Below, piece by piece: positions 47,181 to 55,894 of a stretch of 64,000 nt of DNA. Every line of letters begins with the position of its first letter. Positions within the stretch are counted from its first letter, which is position 1. The translations under genes and the position numbers were made by a program. Origin of the DNA: Staphylococcus caeli (GTDB lineage: Bacteria > Bacillota > Bacilli > Staphylococcales > Staphylococcaceae); NCBI RefSeq assembly GCF_900097965.1, contig NZ_FMPG01000002.1, positions 186,001-250,000 on the forward strand, in the 5' to 3' direction. The notes under the pieces were generated by a model. The model saw only the letters and a program-made list of their open reading frames with translations. It did no database searches and was not told the DNA's origin.

Positions 47181-47205
47181 AATAATTTATACTTGACTAA
47201 TCGTA

Positions 47206-47352
47206 GGAAAGGGAGTGGGACAGAAATCCATTTCTCTAATAAAGATTTCGTAGTCCCACCCCGGCAAGGATGACTAGAGTTGAAAAGTTTACCTGAGCTG
47301 AAGCTGATGCATAAGTCTCACTAACTTAATAAATTAAAGCAGTGAGACTTTA
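47206..47352. repeat. Dispersed intergenic repeat, copy 2
   Basis: Same element as 5641-5788. This copy has a more complete first stem (gtgggac...gtcccac, ccacccc) and the same second stem (taagtctcact / agtgagactt). It sits after cudC between convergent genes. Confidence 0.75.
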
Positions 47353-47389
47353 TATTTTCAATTCAGTCATCTACTGCCTAATTTGATAA

Positions 47390-47421
47390 GAGCCTGAGAC
47401 ATCTATTTATGTCCCAGGCTC
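47390..47421. terminator. Bidirectional terminator
   Basis: gagcctgagacat / atgtcccaggctc stem (one mismatched or wobble pair), with tttttt on the plus strand; lies just past the cudT stop codon. Confidence 0.8.
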
Positions 47422-47433
47422 AGCTTTTTTATG

Positions 47434-49056
47434 CTATAAATTATCGTCTTCTTTTTTCTCTCTTACCTGTGTAATACGTAATGAACGTCGTTCGACTTCT
47501 CTGTATTTATCAGCACGATGCTCTAATTTAAGCCTATCTTCATTCAATGTCCGCATAAACGCAAACATCATCATGACAAAGACAACCAGAACCGGCACAC
47601 TCGCTAATAAAGCGGCAGTTTTCAATACTTCTAACGCTCTTTCACCACCTACCAACATCAACGCAAATGGTAACAGACATAATGCAAACGCCCAGTATAA
47701 ACGGTTCGCTTTTAGAGGTTCACCGATCACTTTCTTTTGAGATGCTGCTGCTAAGATATATGAACCTGAATCAAATGTTGTTGCTAGGAACAATACAGCA
47801 GAAATCATGAATAATATAATAATGATATTGTGGAACGGTAATTGATGTAATACCTCAATAATAGTTGCTTCCGTACCATGTGTATTTAAGTTCTGAATAA
47901 CATCGAATTGACCACTAATTTGTAAGTAAACTGCATAGTTTCCAAAGATACCAAAGAATAACATACATCCTAACGTACCATAGATAATCGTACCTAATAC
48001 GACTTCTTTCAACGTACGCCCTTTAGAAATACGGGCGATAAATAAACCGATAAATGGCGCATAAACAATCCACCAAGACCAATAGAATATCGTCCATTGT
48101 TGCGGGAAGTTTGTCTCTTTACGACCGCCAATACCACCAAATGGTTCTAGCCATGTTGCCATTTGGAAGAAATTCTTAATCATATTCCCCATACTTGTAA
48201 TCGTAGTTTCCATAATGAAAATTGTTGGACCTACAACTAAGACAAATCCAAGTAATAGGAACGACAGAATTACATTCCAATCACTTAATACTTTAATTCC
48301 TTTTTTTAGACCAGAATATGAACTATAGGCAAAGATACCTGTCACTAAGAATAATATAGCACCACGCATCCACATGTTGTCACCATCGATACCTGTGAGC
48401 CTTTCAATTCCTGCTGTAATCATTGGCACACCTAAAGCTAATGATGTTGCTGCACCACCTAATAGGCCGAATATGAATATCACATCTACAATTTGTCCTA
48501 CAATACCATCTGTTTGATTTTTTAAAATTGGACGTAATGTTTGGCTCACTTTATAAATCGGCTTTTTCTTAACGAATAATAAATAACCAATACAAAGCGC
48601 TGGCAGTACAAATGTTGCCCATGCAATTGGCCCCCAATGGAACATACCATACATCGTGGCATAATTTAATGCGCTATCTGTCATGCCTTTACCACCATGT
48701 GGCGGATCTTGATAATAAAATGCCCACTCAATAATTCCCCAATATAAAATATCTGAGGCGATACCAGCACAGAATAACATAGCCGCCCAGCTGAAATTAT
48801 TAAATTCAGGTTTATCTGTCGCCTTTCCTAAGGTTACATTGCCATATTTACCAAAGGCAATATAGAGTACAAATATCAATATTGCTAGACCTATGAGCAA
48901 GTAAATGGATCCTAAAGCACTTGATACAGCGTTATTCATCGTTGTAATAACTTCCTGACTTGCTTTTGGAAATACCATCATAGGGATAACAGCAATAAGT
49001 AAAATTACGGATGATCCTATAAAGGTTGTCCAATCCATAACTCTATTATTCTTCAT
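47434..49056 (-). CDS. cudT: Choline/betaine BCCT transporter CudT
   Basis: 540-residue, 12-helix transporter of the betaine-choline-carnitine family. The conserved helix-8 region is WTIFYWSWWIVYAPFIGLFIARIS with the Trp motif (quoted part WSWWIVYAPFIGLFIARIS). Sodium- or proton-driven choline import supplies BetA. The C-terminal tail is basic (RRSLRITQVREKK). Convergent with cudC; its upstream region carries the same motif as betB. Confidence 0.92.
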   Translation of the reverse strand: MKNNRVMDWTTFIGSSVILLIAVIPMMVFPKASQEVITTMNNAVSSALGSIYLLIGLAILIFVLYIAFGKYGNVTLGKATDKPEFNNFSWAAMLFCAGIASDILYWGIIEWAFYYQDPPHGGKGMTDSALNYATMYGMFHWGPIAWATFVLPALCIGYLLFVKKKPIYKVSQTLRPILKNQTDGIVGQIVDVIFIFGLLGGAATSLALGVPMITAGIERLTGIDGDNMWMRGAILFLVTGIFAYSSYSGLKKGIKVLSDWNVILSFLLLGFVLVVGPTIFIMETTITSMGNMIKNFFQMATWLEPFGGIGGRKETNFPQQWTIFYWSWWIVYAPFIGLFIARISKGRTLKEVVLGTIIYGTLGCMLFFGIFGNYAVYLQISGQFDVIQNLNTHGTEATIIEVLHQLPFHNIIIILFMISAVLFLATTFDSGSYILAAASQKKVIGEPLKANRLYWAFALCLLPFALMLVGGERALEVLKTAALLASVPVLVVFVMMMFAFMRTLNEDRLKLEHRADKYREVERRSLRITQVREKKEDDNL

Positions 49057-49268
49057 TTTTGAACACCCCTGTATTTAGTTTTTTTACTATGTAAAAGCTT
49101 CTAAAAATATATTTATTATTAGAAAAACTATTTCTTAATTCACATTCATGAGCCTAACGAACTTTCAATAATAATGCAAATCGCATTCAAAATTTTTATA
49201 TAGAACTGATGAATAATTATATAATTTAAGCTTTTAATCACTTCGCAAAAATCGCTACAATAGTAGTA

Positions 49269-49314
49269 TTAAATTTAAATTTAACGAATTGAATGAAATA
49301 TACAATTTTAACGA
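49269..49314. promoter_or_regulatory. Candidate CudC operator upstream of cudT
   Basis: TTAAATTT followed by ATTTAACGAATT at 49269-49301, matching the betB segment at 27 of 33 bases; a second TTAACGA follows 27 bp later (49308-49314). It lies 213 bp before the cudT start. The remainder of 49057-49522 is very AT-rich with no gene. Confidence 0.5.
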
Positions 49315-49522
49315 TTGTATATTTATACTTTAATTACGTATAAATATTTCTTTTGTTTTTTTTGTTTTTACTTAAAAATTTAAAGTATTAAACGACTTAT
49401 ATTTCAAATTTGAACATAACATCAATATTTTAATTCAATCATCAAAAACACCTTTTTTTACTTTAAAGGCTTATAATTAAATTGATAAAACTTTTAATTA
49501 TAATCAAAAGGAGTATACAGAT

Positions 49523-50242
49523 ATGGATAAATCACAAATCATCAACTATTGGGATAAACGTGCAGGTACATTTAGCCAAAACAAACAAGATGAATTAGAA
49601 AGTGCACATGCTCAAAAATGGATAAATGAAATCCAACACATCGTGCCTGTGATTAAAGGGAAACGTATTTTAGATATCGGAACTGGTGCAGGATTTTTAG
49701 CTATTTTATGTCGACAACAAGGGGCAGCAGTTACAGGTATTGACCTTTCAACAGATATGATTATAGCTGCGCAATCTAATTCACAGAAATTCAAGCAGGA
49801 CGTTAATTTTCAAATTATGGATGCAGAGCATCTAGAATTCAAAGACGATACATTTGATGTGGTCATTGCACGTAACGTTACTTGGCTACTTCCAAATACA
49901 CGAACTGCATATCAAGAATGGCTACGTGTCTTGAAATCAGGTGGCAAACTTATCAATGTAGATGCTGATTATGGCAAAGATTCCTTTGAATCGTATCAAG
50001 CCATCTCTTCAAACCATGCACATCATACACTTGGAGAACAAATGTTATCTGAAAGCGAAGCGATTAAACAAAGCCTTGAGATTAATCATCTTCCCCGCCC
50101 ACAAACAGATATTGATATTTTAAGCGCATTAGGCTATCAACATATTCATTTAGATACAAATATTTATCAACGAATCTATCATAAGGAAGACGCGTTTTAT
50201 AATCCAACACCAATTTTCTTAATATCAGTAACTAAACATTAG
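49523..50242 (+). CDS. SAM-dependent class I methyltransferase
   Basis: 239 residues. RILDIGTGAGFLAIL is motif I (SAM-binding), GIDLSTDMI holds the acidic residue for the ribose, and FDVVIARNVTWLLPN is motif II/III. The target is unknown. It is flanked upstream by a 466-bp AT-rich gap and downstream by fdaB; ribosome-binding site aaaaggagt before the ATG. Confidence 0.82.
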   Translation: MDKSQIINYWDKRAGTFSQNKQDELESAHAQKWINEIQHIVPVIKGKRILDIGTGAGFLAILCRQQGAAVTGIDLSTDMIIAAQSNSQKFKQDVNFQIMDAEHLEFKDDTFDVVIARNVTWLLPNTRTAYQEWLRVLKSGGKLINVDADYGKDSFESYQAISSNHAHHTLGEQMLSESEAIKQSLEINHLPRPQTDIDILSALGYQHIHLDTNIYQRIYHKEDAFYNPTPIFLISVTKH

Positions 50243-50359
50243 ATATTTTTATAAAAAAGCGTTTTTATATTTTATTTTTATATATTAAGTGCCTTCAGCT
50301 TGCGTTCTAAAATAATTTTTATCATACTATTAGTGAATAAAGTAAAAGGAGTGGTAAGA

Positions 50360-51250
50360 ATGAATAAAGAACAATTTGATAAAGTAAAAAATGGAAAAGG
50401 CTTCATTGCGGCATTAGATCAAAGTGGTGGAAGTACACCTAAAGCACTTAAAGATTACGGCGTAACCGAAGATCAATACAGTAATGAAGATGAAATGTTT
50501 AAACTTGTTCATGACATGCGTACGCGTATTGTTTCATCACCTTCATTTAGCTCAGATAAAATCGTTGGTGCTATCCTTTTCGAACAAACAATGGATCGTG
50601 AGGTAGAAGGTAAACACACTGGTGATTATCTTGCAGAAAAAGGTGTCGTACCTTTCTTAAAAGTGGATAAAGGATTAGCTGAACAAAAAGATGGCGTTCA
50701 ATTAATGAAACCAATGCCAGATTTAGATGATTTATTACGTCGTGCGAATGAACATAAAATCTTTGGTACGAAAATGCGTTCTAATATCTTAGAATTCAAC
50801 AAAGAAGGTATTGATGCGGTCGTTAAGCAACAATTCGAAGTAGCAAAACAAATCATCGCTGCTGGTTTAGTGCCAATTATTGAACCTGAAGTTAATATTA
50901 ATGCAGAAAATAAAGCTGAAATTGAAGCTTATTTAACTGAGTCTATTTTAGAAGAATTAAATCAATTAAATGATGATCAACTTGTGATGCTTAAAGTAAC
51001 TATCCCTACAAATGCAAACCAATATGAATCATTAATCAACCATCCTAATGTTGTACGTGCTGTTGCACTTTCTGGTGGTTATAGCAGAGAACATGCCAAC
51101 GAAGTCCTTAAGCAAAACAAAGATTTAATCGCAAGCTTCTCTCGTGCATTAATCAATGACTTAAATGTTAATCAATCTGATGAAGAATTCGATCGTATTT
51201 TAGGCGACACAATTGAGTCTATCTATGACGCTTCTGTTAATAAAAATTAA
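50360..51250 (+). CDS. fdaB: Fructose-bisphosphate aldolase class I
   Basis: 296-residue Schiff-base aldolase with [17 protein letters not shown] at the N-terminus, [15 protein letters not shown], and [10 protein letters not shown]. The catalytic lysine lies in the FGTKMRSNI or VMLKVTIP strand region. The start at 50360 ([14 protein letters not shown]) has aaaggagtgg upstream; 20 upstream in-frame codons are excluded. Its terminator follows. Staphylococci also have a class II enzyme elsewhere; this one is linked with glycolysis/gluconeogenesis. Confidence 0.95.
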   Translation: MNKEQFDKVKNGKGFIAALDQSGGSTPKALKDYGVTEDQYSNEDEMFKLVHDMRTRIVSSPSFSSDKIVGAILFEQTMDREVEGKHTGDYLAEKGVVPFLKVDKGLAEQKDGVQLMKPMPDLDDLLRRANEHKIFGTKMRSNILEFNKEGIDAVVKQQFEVAKQIIAAGLVPIIEPEVNINAENKAEIEAYLTESILEELNQLNDDQLVMLKVTIPTNANQYESLINHPNVVRAVALSGGYSREHANEVLKQNKDLIASFSRALINDLNVNQSDEEFDRILGDTIESIYDASVNKN

Positions 51251-51272
51251 TCACTAATATTCAAATGTAATG

Positions 51273-51307
51273 TACCCGTGTACAAATTTGTACATGGGTA
51301 TTTTTTT
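51273..51307 (+). terminator. Terminator after fdaB
   Basis: tacccgtgtaca / tgtacatgggta stem (one mismatch) with a short loop, followed by T7. Confidence 0.88.
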
Positions 51308-51458
51308 CATTTAAACAAGGATCCATTTTAAGTGATGTTTAGCACTTTCACACAAATTGTGAAAATTTTCTCAAGTTAGGCTAGCCAACTTCACTAACTA
51401 TCTATATAATAATATTAATTTATAAATTATATGAATTAACTATCGAGGGGATTGGGAA

Positions 51459-52466
51459 ATGAAAAAATATTTACATAGGTGGATTATTGAAGCACTAAGT
51501 TCTATGGCATTAGGTTTGTTTGGTTCTTTAATTATTGGCCTTATTTTAGAAACAATTGGAAATCAAACTTTAATACCACAGTTACAATTATCATTTTTAT
51601 CAGAAATTGGGAAAGTAGCTATGTCTGTCACTGGCGCTGCGATTGGGGTCGCAATCGCTTACGGACTAGGAGCTAAACCACTTGTCATATTTTCATGTGT
51701 AATTGTAGGTACTTTGGGCTATACAACATTTGGTGGCGGCGCAGTAGGTGCATACATCGCTACACTAATTGTTGTTGAATTAAGTAAGTTCTATGCTGGG
51801 AAAACTAAGATTGATATCATCATTACGCCATTACTGACAATTATTATTGGCGGTACTATCGCTAAATTGTTTGGTCCTGCGTTAAACCAATTTATGACGG
51901 GATTAGGCAAAGTGATTATTGCTGCAACGGATCAACAACCACTCATTATGGGTATTCTCGTTTCAGTAATATTTGGATTGGCATTAACTGCACCCATTTC
52001 AAGTGCAGCACTCGCATTGATGCTTGACCTAAGTGGTCTGGCTGCTGGTGCAGCAACAATAGGTTGCGCAGCACAAATGGTAGGCTTTGCTGTAAATGGC
52101 TATAAGGATAATGGTTGGAGTAGTATTTTATCAGTTGGAATCGGTACAAGTATGTTACAAGTGCCTAATATCATCAAACACCCAATGATACTTGTACCCC
52201 CAACAGTTGCCAGTGCCATTGTTGCACCAATTATGACCACATTATTCCCTATGACCAACAATGCTGCGGGAGCTGGTATGGGAACGAGTGGTTTCATTGG
52301 CCAGATTATGACAATAAATACGATGGGCGGTTCTATACAAACTTGGTTACTCATACTTGTCTTTCATATTGCCTTACCTGTTATCATTAGCTTTGTGTTG
52401 TATAGATACTTCTTTAAAAAGCAATGGATTAAACCAGGCGATCAACTCATTCATGTTGCAAACTAG
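51459..52466 (+). CDS. PTS EIIC-like membrane protein (PTS_EIIC_2 type)
   Basis: 335 residues, about 8-10 helices, glycine-rich throughout (TTFGGGAVGAYIATL; MTNNAAGAGMGTSGFIGQ). It matches the PTS_EIIC_2 family of stand-alone EIIC-like proteins lacking IIA/IIB, found in many Firmicutes with unknown cargo. ATG preceded by gaggggattgg. Monocistronic, just before the toxin array. Confidence 0.78.
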   Translation: MKKYLHRWIIEALSSMALGLFGSLIIGLILETIGNQTLIPQLQLSFLSEIGKVAMSVTGAAIGVAIAYGLGAKPLVIFSCVIVGTLGYTTFGGGAVGAYIATLIVVELSKFYAGKTKIDIIITPLLTIIIGGTIAKLFGPALNQFMTGLGKVIIAATDQQPLIMGILVSVIFGLALTAPISSAALALMLDLSGLAAGAATIGCAAQMVGFAVNGYKDNGWSSILSVGIGTSMLQVPNIIKHPMILVPPTVASAIVAPIMTTLFPMTNNAAGAGMGTSGFIGQIMTINTMGGSIQTWLLILVFHIALPVIISFVLYRYFFKKQWIKPGDQLIHVAN

Positions 52467-52644
52467 CGTCTGCCATTAAGTATAAATGCTATTACTGTAG
52501 GAAATGCATTATAGCTAAAGCAATATTTATGTGGGTAAAAATTTTGGTTATTAATAAAGTATATTTTAAAATATTAAAAACAAGCTTAAATATATACAGT
52601 TTTATAGATACTCAAAGTAACATAACTCCACTTAGCTAAAGCAG

Positions 52645-52673
52645 ATGTATTTGAACTTTTACGAGTGTATAAT
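52645..52673 (+). promoter_or_regulatory. Promoter region of toxin module 1
   Basis: The -10 TATAAT is at 52668-52673, preceded by gatgtatttgaacttttacgagtg; the -35 (about atgtat, 52645-52650) is weak. The same block can be aligned upstream of module 3 (53711-53743), ending there in tataaa. Confidence 0.55.
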
Positions 52674-52728
52674 AATAGAGTCGCCGTTTTACTTCTGTGT
52701 TTTAACTAACATGGAAGGAGGTGATACC

Positions 52729-52824
52729 ATGTTAAGCACTCTATTTGTAGCACTTATAGCGCCTATCATAGTAGGAGTTATAATCACGTTATTTTCACAT
52801 TGGTTAAACAAGCGTGCTAAATAA
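52729..52824 (+). CDS. Type I toxin, Fst/PepA1 family, module 1 (intact)
   Basis: 31-residue peptide: MLSTLFVALIAPIIVG, a single membrane helix, then SHWLNKRAK. The pattern (hydrophobic helix with Pro, WL, basic tail) is that of Fst/PepA1 membrane toxins. Strong ggaaggaggtgat site. The 5' direct repeat cactctatttgt begins inside codon 3. A convergent antisense RNA overlaps the 3' end. Expression is expected to be blocked by that RNA. Confidence 0.85.
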   Translation: MLSTLFVALIAPIIVGVIITLFSHWLNKRAK

Positions 52825-52849
52825 TCCAGCGGCGACATAACCAATACAC

Positions 52850-52918
52850 CAGAAAGAGCCCGTAACTACGGACATAGTTATCGGGCTCGGTGTTTACCAT
52901 ATAAACACTCTATTTGTT
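52850..52918 (-). ncRNA. Antisense antitoxin RNA of module 1
   Basis: Minus strand -35 TTGCCT (52949-52954), 18-bp spacer, -10 TATAAT (52925-52930), predicted start near 52918. It crosses the second copy of cactctatttgt (52906-52917) and ends at the shared stem gagcccg...cgggctc (52856-52888) plus ttt. This is the Fst-type layout in which repeats let the RNA pair with the toxin leader. Confidence 0.75.
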
Positions 52919-53104
52919 AATCTGATTATAACATCATAGGTGTTGAGAAGGCAAAATCTATGACAATAAGATGTGTAAGAGACTCATTGTTAAGTCAAAA
53001 TTCAGAAAAACAGTTATTTATTTAAAAAATGTTTGACATAAATTATATATTTACAAAGGTGCAATCAGGCAAATCAATTACATATGTTCAATAATCTCTT
53101 ATAT

Positions 53105-53207
53105 TATTGAACATATCAGTAGTAGTGCTATATTTGCTTTTATTATTGGAGTATTAGTGTGATTAAGGTTTATTAACTTTTAGCTACGCAAACGTAATGA
53201 TAAATAG
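53105..53207 (+). pseudogene. Decayed Fst/PepA1-family toxin, module 2
   Basis: One frame reads HISSSAIFAFIIGVLV, stop (TGA, 53160), LRFINF, stop (TAG, 53181), LRKRNDK, stop. The tail LRKRNDK aligns with WLSKRNKK of module 3, and the TAG sits where Trp (TGG) is expected. No start codon or ribosome-binding site in that frame is convincing. The toxin is dead, while the antisense promoter is intact. Confidence 0.6.
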
Positions 53208-53226
53208 GCGGCTAGTCCACCAAAAA

Positions 53227-53290
53227 CCCCCAACCTATTGAAATAAGTTGAGGGCTTCGGTGTTCCAATGGAACTACCTTTTGTTATTTT
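53227..53290 (-). ncRNA. Antisense RNA of module 2 (retained antitoxin)
   Basis: Minus strand TTGCAA (53316-53321), 18-bp spacer, TATAAT (53292-53297), same geometry as modules 1 and 3. Ends at stem ccctcaac...gttggggg with tttttg (53227-53253). Coordinates of the RNA are approximate. Confidence 0.65.
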
Positions 53291-53744
53291 GATTATAACA
53301 TTATAGCGATTAGGATTGCAAAAACATTTGTGAATGGTAATTGCTTTCTCTTTTTTATGCCGTTGATTAAGTTTCTTTACCATAGTTTTTGTAAAAGTAA
53401 AAATATCACTTAATATAAGTATTAAAATACTATACAGAAAAATGGCCAATTTAACAGAGTACACAACACTTTTGTTTCCACTATTTGGTGGATTAATATA
53501 TATAATTTCAAGTTGGTTATTACTGTATGTTGCTTACTACACCCCCAATTGTTGATGGTATTATTAGTTTAATAAGTTTAGTATTTTTAATTGCTAGAAT
53601 TTCCAATATTTCAATTGTGTTATTCATACTTTCAATTTAAAAAAGAATTCAATAACAAAGAGAATGACACTGCAAAAAGAATAAATTGTTAATTAATAAA
53701 ACTTAACCAAAGTGGATGTGTTCAAACATATACAGGTGTATAAA

Positions 53745-53840
53745 GTGATACTTATTTTCGTTCACATCGTAGCGCCAGTCATCAGTGGCTGTGCCATTGC
53801 GTATTATACTTATTGGCTAAGTAAACGCAATAAAAAATAG
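53745..53840 (+). CDS. pepA1: PepA1-type toxin, module 3, coding intact but leader apparently lost
   Basis: 31 codons from GTG: VILIFVHIVAPVISGCAIA, then YWLSKRNKK, very close to the S. aureus PepA1 peptide as I recall it. The codon equal to the S. aureus ATG is ATA here. The promoter-like block shared with module 1 (ending tataaa) touches the GTG, so the 55-60 nt leader with the ribosome-binding site seen in module 1 is missing. Translation is doubtful. Confidence 0.7.
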   Translation: MILIFVHIVAPVISGCAIAYYTYWLSKRNKK

Positions 53841-53859
53841 GTGACATCGAGCCACACCA

Positions 53860-53925
53860 ACAAAAATCCCCTCACTACTCGCAATAGTGAGGGGATTGGT
53901 GTATAAATAAATACTTATTTTCGTT
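53860..53925 (-). ncRNA. Antisense antitoxin RNA of module 3
   Basis: Minus strand TTGCAT (53956-53961), 18-bp spacer, TATAAT (53932-53937). Contains the 15-bp direct repeat atacttattttcgtt (53911-53925), identical to 53748-53762 in the toxin start. Ends at stem aatcccctcact / agtgaggggatt (53865-53897) with tttttg. Confidence 0.75.
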
Positions 53926-53963
53926 ACACGTATTATAACATCATATTATATAGAAATGCAAAA

Positions 53964-54179
53964 CTAGAATATGAAACTAATTATAACAGGAATGATTATC
54001 CTCAATATAGCAATCCATTCTGAACGAGATAGAGCTTTTTTAGTCTGTTGATTTTTAGACCTTAAGGATATAACTGTAAATCTAGAAGCAGGTATCTTAA
54101 AGTTTAAATAAATTAATAAAATAACGATTAAAATACCTAAATTATCTATTTGAAAATTCAAGGTATATTCCAAGTTCAA
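53964..54179 (-). CDS. Hypothetical 71-residue membrane protein, uncertain
   Basis: TTG-start frame with hydrophobic segments at both ends (LGILIVILLIYLNF and WIAILRIIIPVIISFIF) and a basic centre. A ggggag stretch lies about 12 bp upstream, which is far for a ribosome-binding site. The C-terminal IIIPVIISF resembles the helix of the toxins nearby, but length and start are unlike them. Weak support. Confidence 0.25.
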   Translation of the reverse strand: MNLEYTLNFQIDNLGILIVILLIYLNFKIPASRFTVISLRSKNQQTKKALSRSEWIAILRIIIPVIISFIF

Positions 54180-54276
54180 TACAGCGATTTACTCCCCTAT
54201 ATTTTTCTTCATTCCAATAGAGATTTAATCTTCCTTTCAAGATTGGCTAATATAAATAATTCAATTTTTCATTAAA

Positions 54277-55761
54277 CTATAATATTGGTGAAGCCAACTT
54301 AGCAATGGATTGCTTAAATTTAATCCAATAAGAACGTTGGTTGTATCGTTCTTCAGTAAGTTCTTTCGATACTTTCAAATCTTCGAAAAATGCATCCTTC
54401 AATTGCTTTGTAATATCGCTATCATACATAAATGCATTAATTTCAAAATTCAACTCGAAGCTACGTATATCCATGTTTGAAGAACCAACACTTGCCACTT
54501 CATCATCAATAATCATCATTTTAGAATGAATAAAGCCATTTTCATAAGTGTATACTTTCACACCATCTCGAATTAACTGTGCCACACTCGTAATAGTCGC
54601 CCAATATACAAAAATGTGATCCGGCTTACACGGAATAATTAAACGTACATCTACACCTGATTTAGCGGCTATTCGCAACGCATTAATATAACCTTTATCC
54701 GGAATGAAATATGGACTATGCATGTAAATAGACTTTTTAGCATTCATGATCATTTTCATATAGCCAAATTCAATTTGATGCCAATTATCACTAGGTGCAC
54801 TTAATGCAAGTTGCATTGATACTTGTCCACCTTGATGTGCATTATCTGGGAAGTATTTATCATTGTAATCTAATTGCTCACGTTTTGCTTGAGAATTCCA
54901 ATCATGTATAAATGCTAATTGCAATGCATCCACACCGTCTCCTCTTACTCTTAGGTGCGTATCTCTCCAATAACCAAATTTTTCATTGAGACCTAAATAC
55001 TCATCTCCAATATTGAAACCACCAACATAACCAGTCATACCATCAATGACAACGATTTTTCTGTGATTACGGTTATTCACTCTAAAGTTCACGAGTGGTA
55101 TTTTGGCTTGAAAAAATGCTTCAACCTGTCCTCCAACCTCTTGGAACTTCTTAAATTTTGATTTATGTACAGATTTTGAGCCGACCGCATCATAAAGTAA
55201 TTTAACTTCAAGACCTTCCTCAGCCTTCTGTTCTAAAATACTGACAATCTCTTTGCCTAAACCGTCTAAATTCAATACATAATATTCCATATGAATATAA
55301 GCCTTGGCATTGCGAAGATCTTCTTTCATTTGATTAAATAAATCATGACCATCCGTATAAATATCAATATTATTATCATGACTTAAAAACGATGGCTCTT
55401 TTGTTAAAAGTGTAGTAGCAATATCTTGATGTTTTCTAACGATAGGATTATCCGAATCACTTATACTATTCGTCGAACCTTGGAGTTGAGACTGTACCCT
55501 TTTCATACCGTCTTCAATTTGGTTATGCGCATGACCACGTTCACGTTTCTTACGTATACCTCTCCCGAAGAAAATATAGACGAAGAAACCTAAAATCGGC
55601 ATAACAAAAAGTAAAAATAACCAAGCCCATGTAGCAGTTGCATCTCTCCTATCTCTGTCTAAAAAGACAATGACAAATGCTAAAATAATATTAATAACAA
55701 AGAAAAATGCTAGCACACCACGATAAATTGGGCTTACACCTGCATCAAATATTAATTGCAT
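54277..55761 (-). CDS. cls: Cardiolipin synthase
   Basis: 494-residue phospholipase-D-superfamily enzyme joining two phosphatidylglycerols to cardiolipin in the membrane. Two N-terminal helices, then HKD motifs NHRKIVVIDGMTGYVGG and HSKMMIIDDEVASVGSSNMD. Ends WIKFKQSIAKLASPIL. The start at 55761 (MQLIFDAGVSPIYRG) has gaggtgaag upstream; 17 further in-frame codons are excluded. The length equals the usual staphylococcal Cls. Confidence 0.93.
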   Translation of the reverse strand: MQLIFDAGVSPIYRGVLAFFFVINIILAFVIVFLDRDRRDATATWAWLFLLFVMPILGFFVYIFFGRGIRKKRERGHAHNQIEDGMKRVQSQLQGSTNSISDSDNPIVRKHQDIATTLLTKEPSFLSHDNNIDIYTDGHDLFNQMKEDLRNAKAYIHMEYYVLNLDGLGKEIVSILEQKAEEGLEVKLLYDAVGSKSVHKSKFKKFQEVGGQVEAFFQAKIPLVNFRVNNRNHRKIVVIDGMTGYVGGFNIGDEYLGLNEKFGYWRDTHLRVRGDGVDALQLAFIHDWNSQAKREQLDYNDKYFPDNAHQGGQVSMQLALSAPSDNWHQIEFGYMKMIMNAKKSIYMHSPYFIPDKGYINALRIAAKSGVDVRLIIPCKPDHIFVYWATITSVAQLIRDGVKVYTYENGFIHSKMMIIDDEVASVGSSNMDIRSFELNFEINAFMYDSDITKQLKDAFFEDLKVSKELTEERYNQRSYWIKFKQSIAKLASPIL

Positions 55762-55894
55762 AACTTCACCTCGTAGTATTTTCATTAAAATTTCACCATT
55801 AGTAGTACTCATTATAATTCCACTTCTGATTGTCCTTCAATAATATCATGTCATCATTATATGTTTATACTATTTTCACTATTTACTAAAAACA

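Noticed and set aside
53180-53464. 94-codon minus-strand frame across module 2
   Set aside because: It reads through the antisense RNA, its terminator hairpin and promoter; no ribosome-binding site and no family resemblance.
53442-53555. 37-codon plus-strand frame (MANLTEYTTLLFPLFGG...)
   Set aside because: Hydrophobic and toxin-sized, but no ribosome-binding site, no antisense partner and no direct repeats; too weak to list as a gene.
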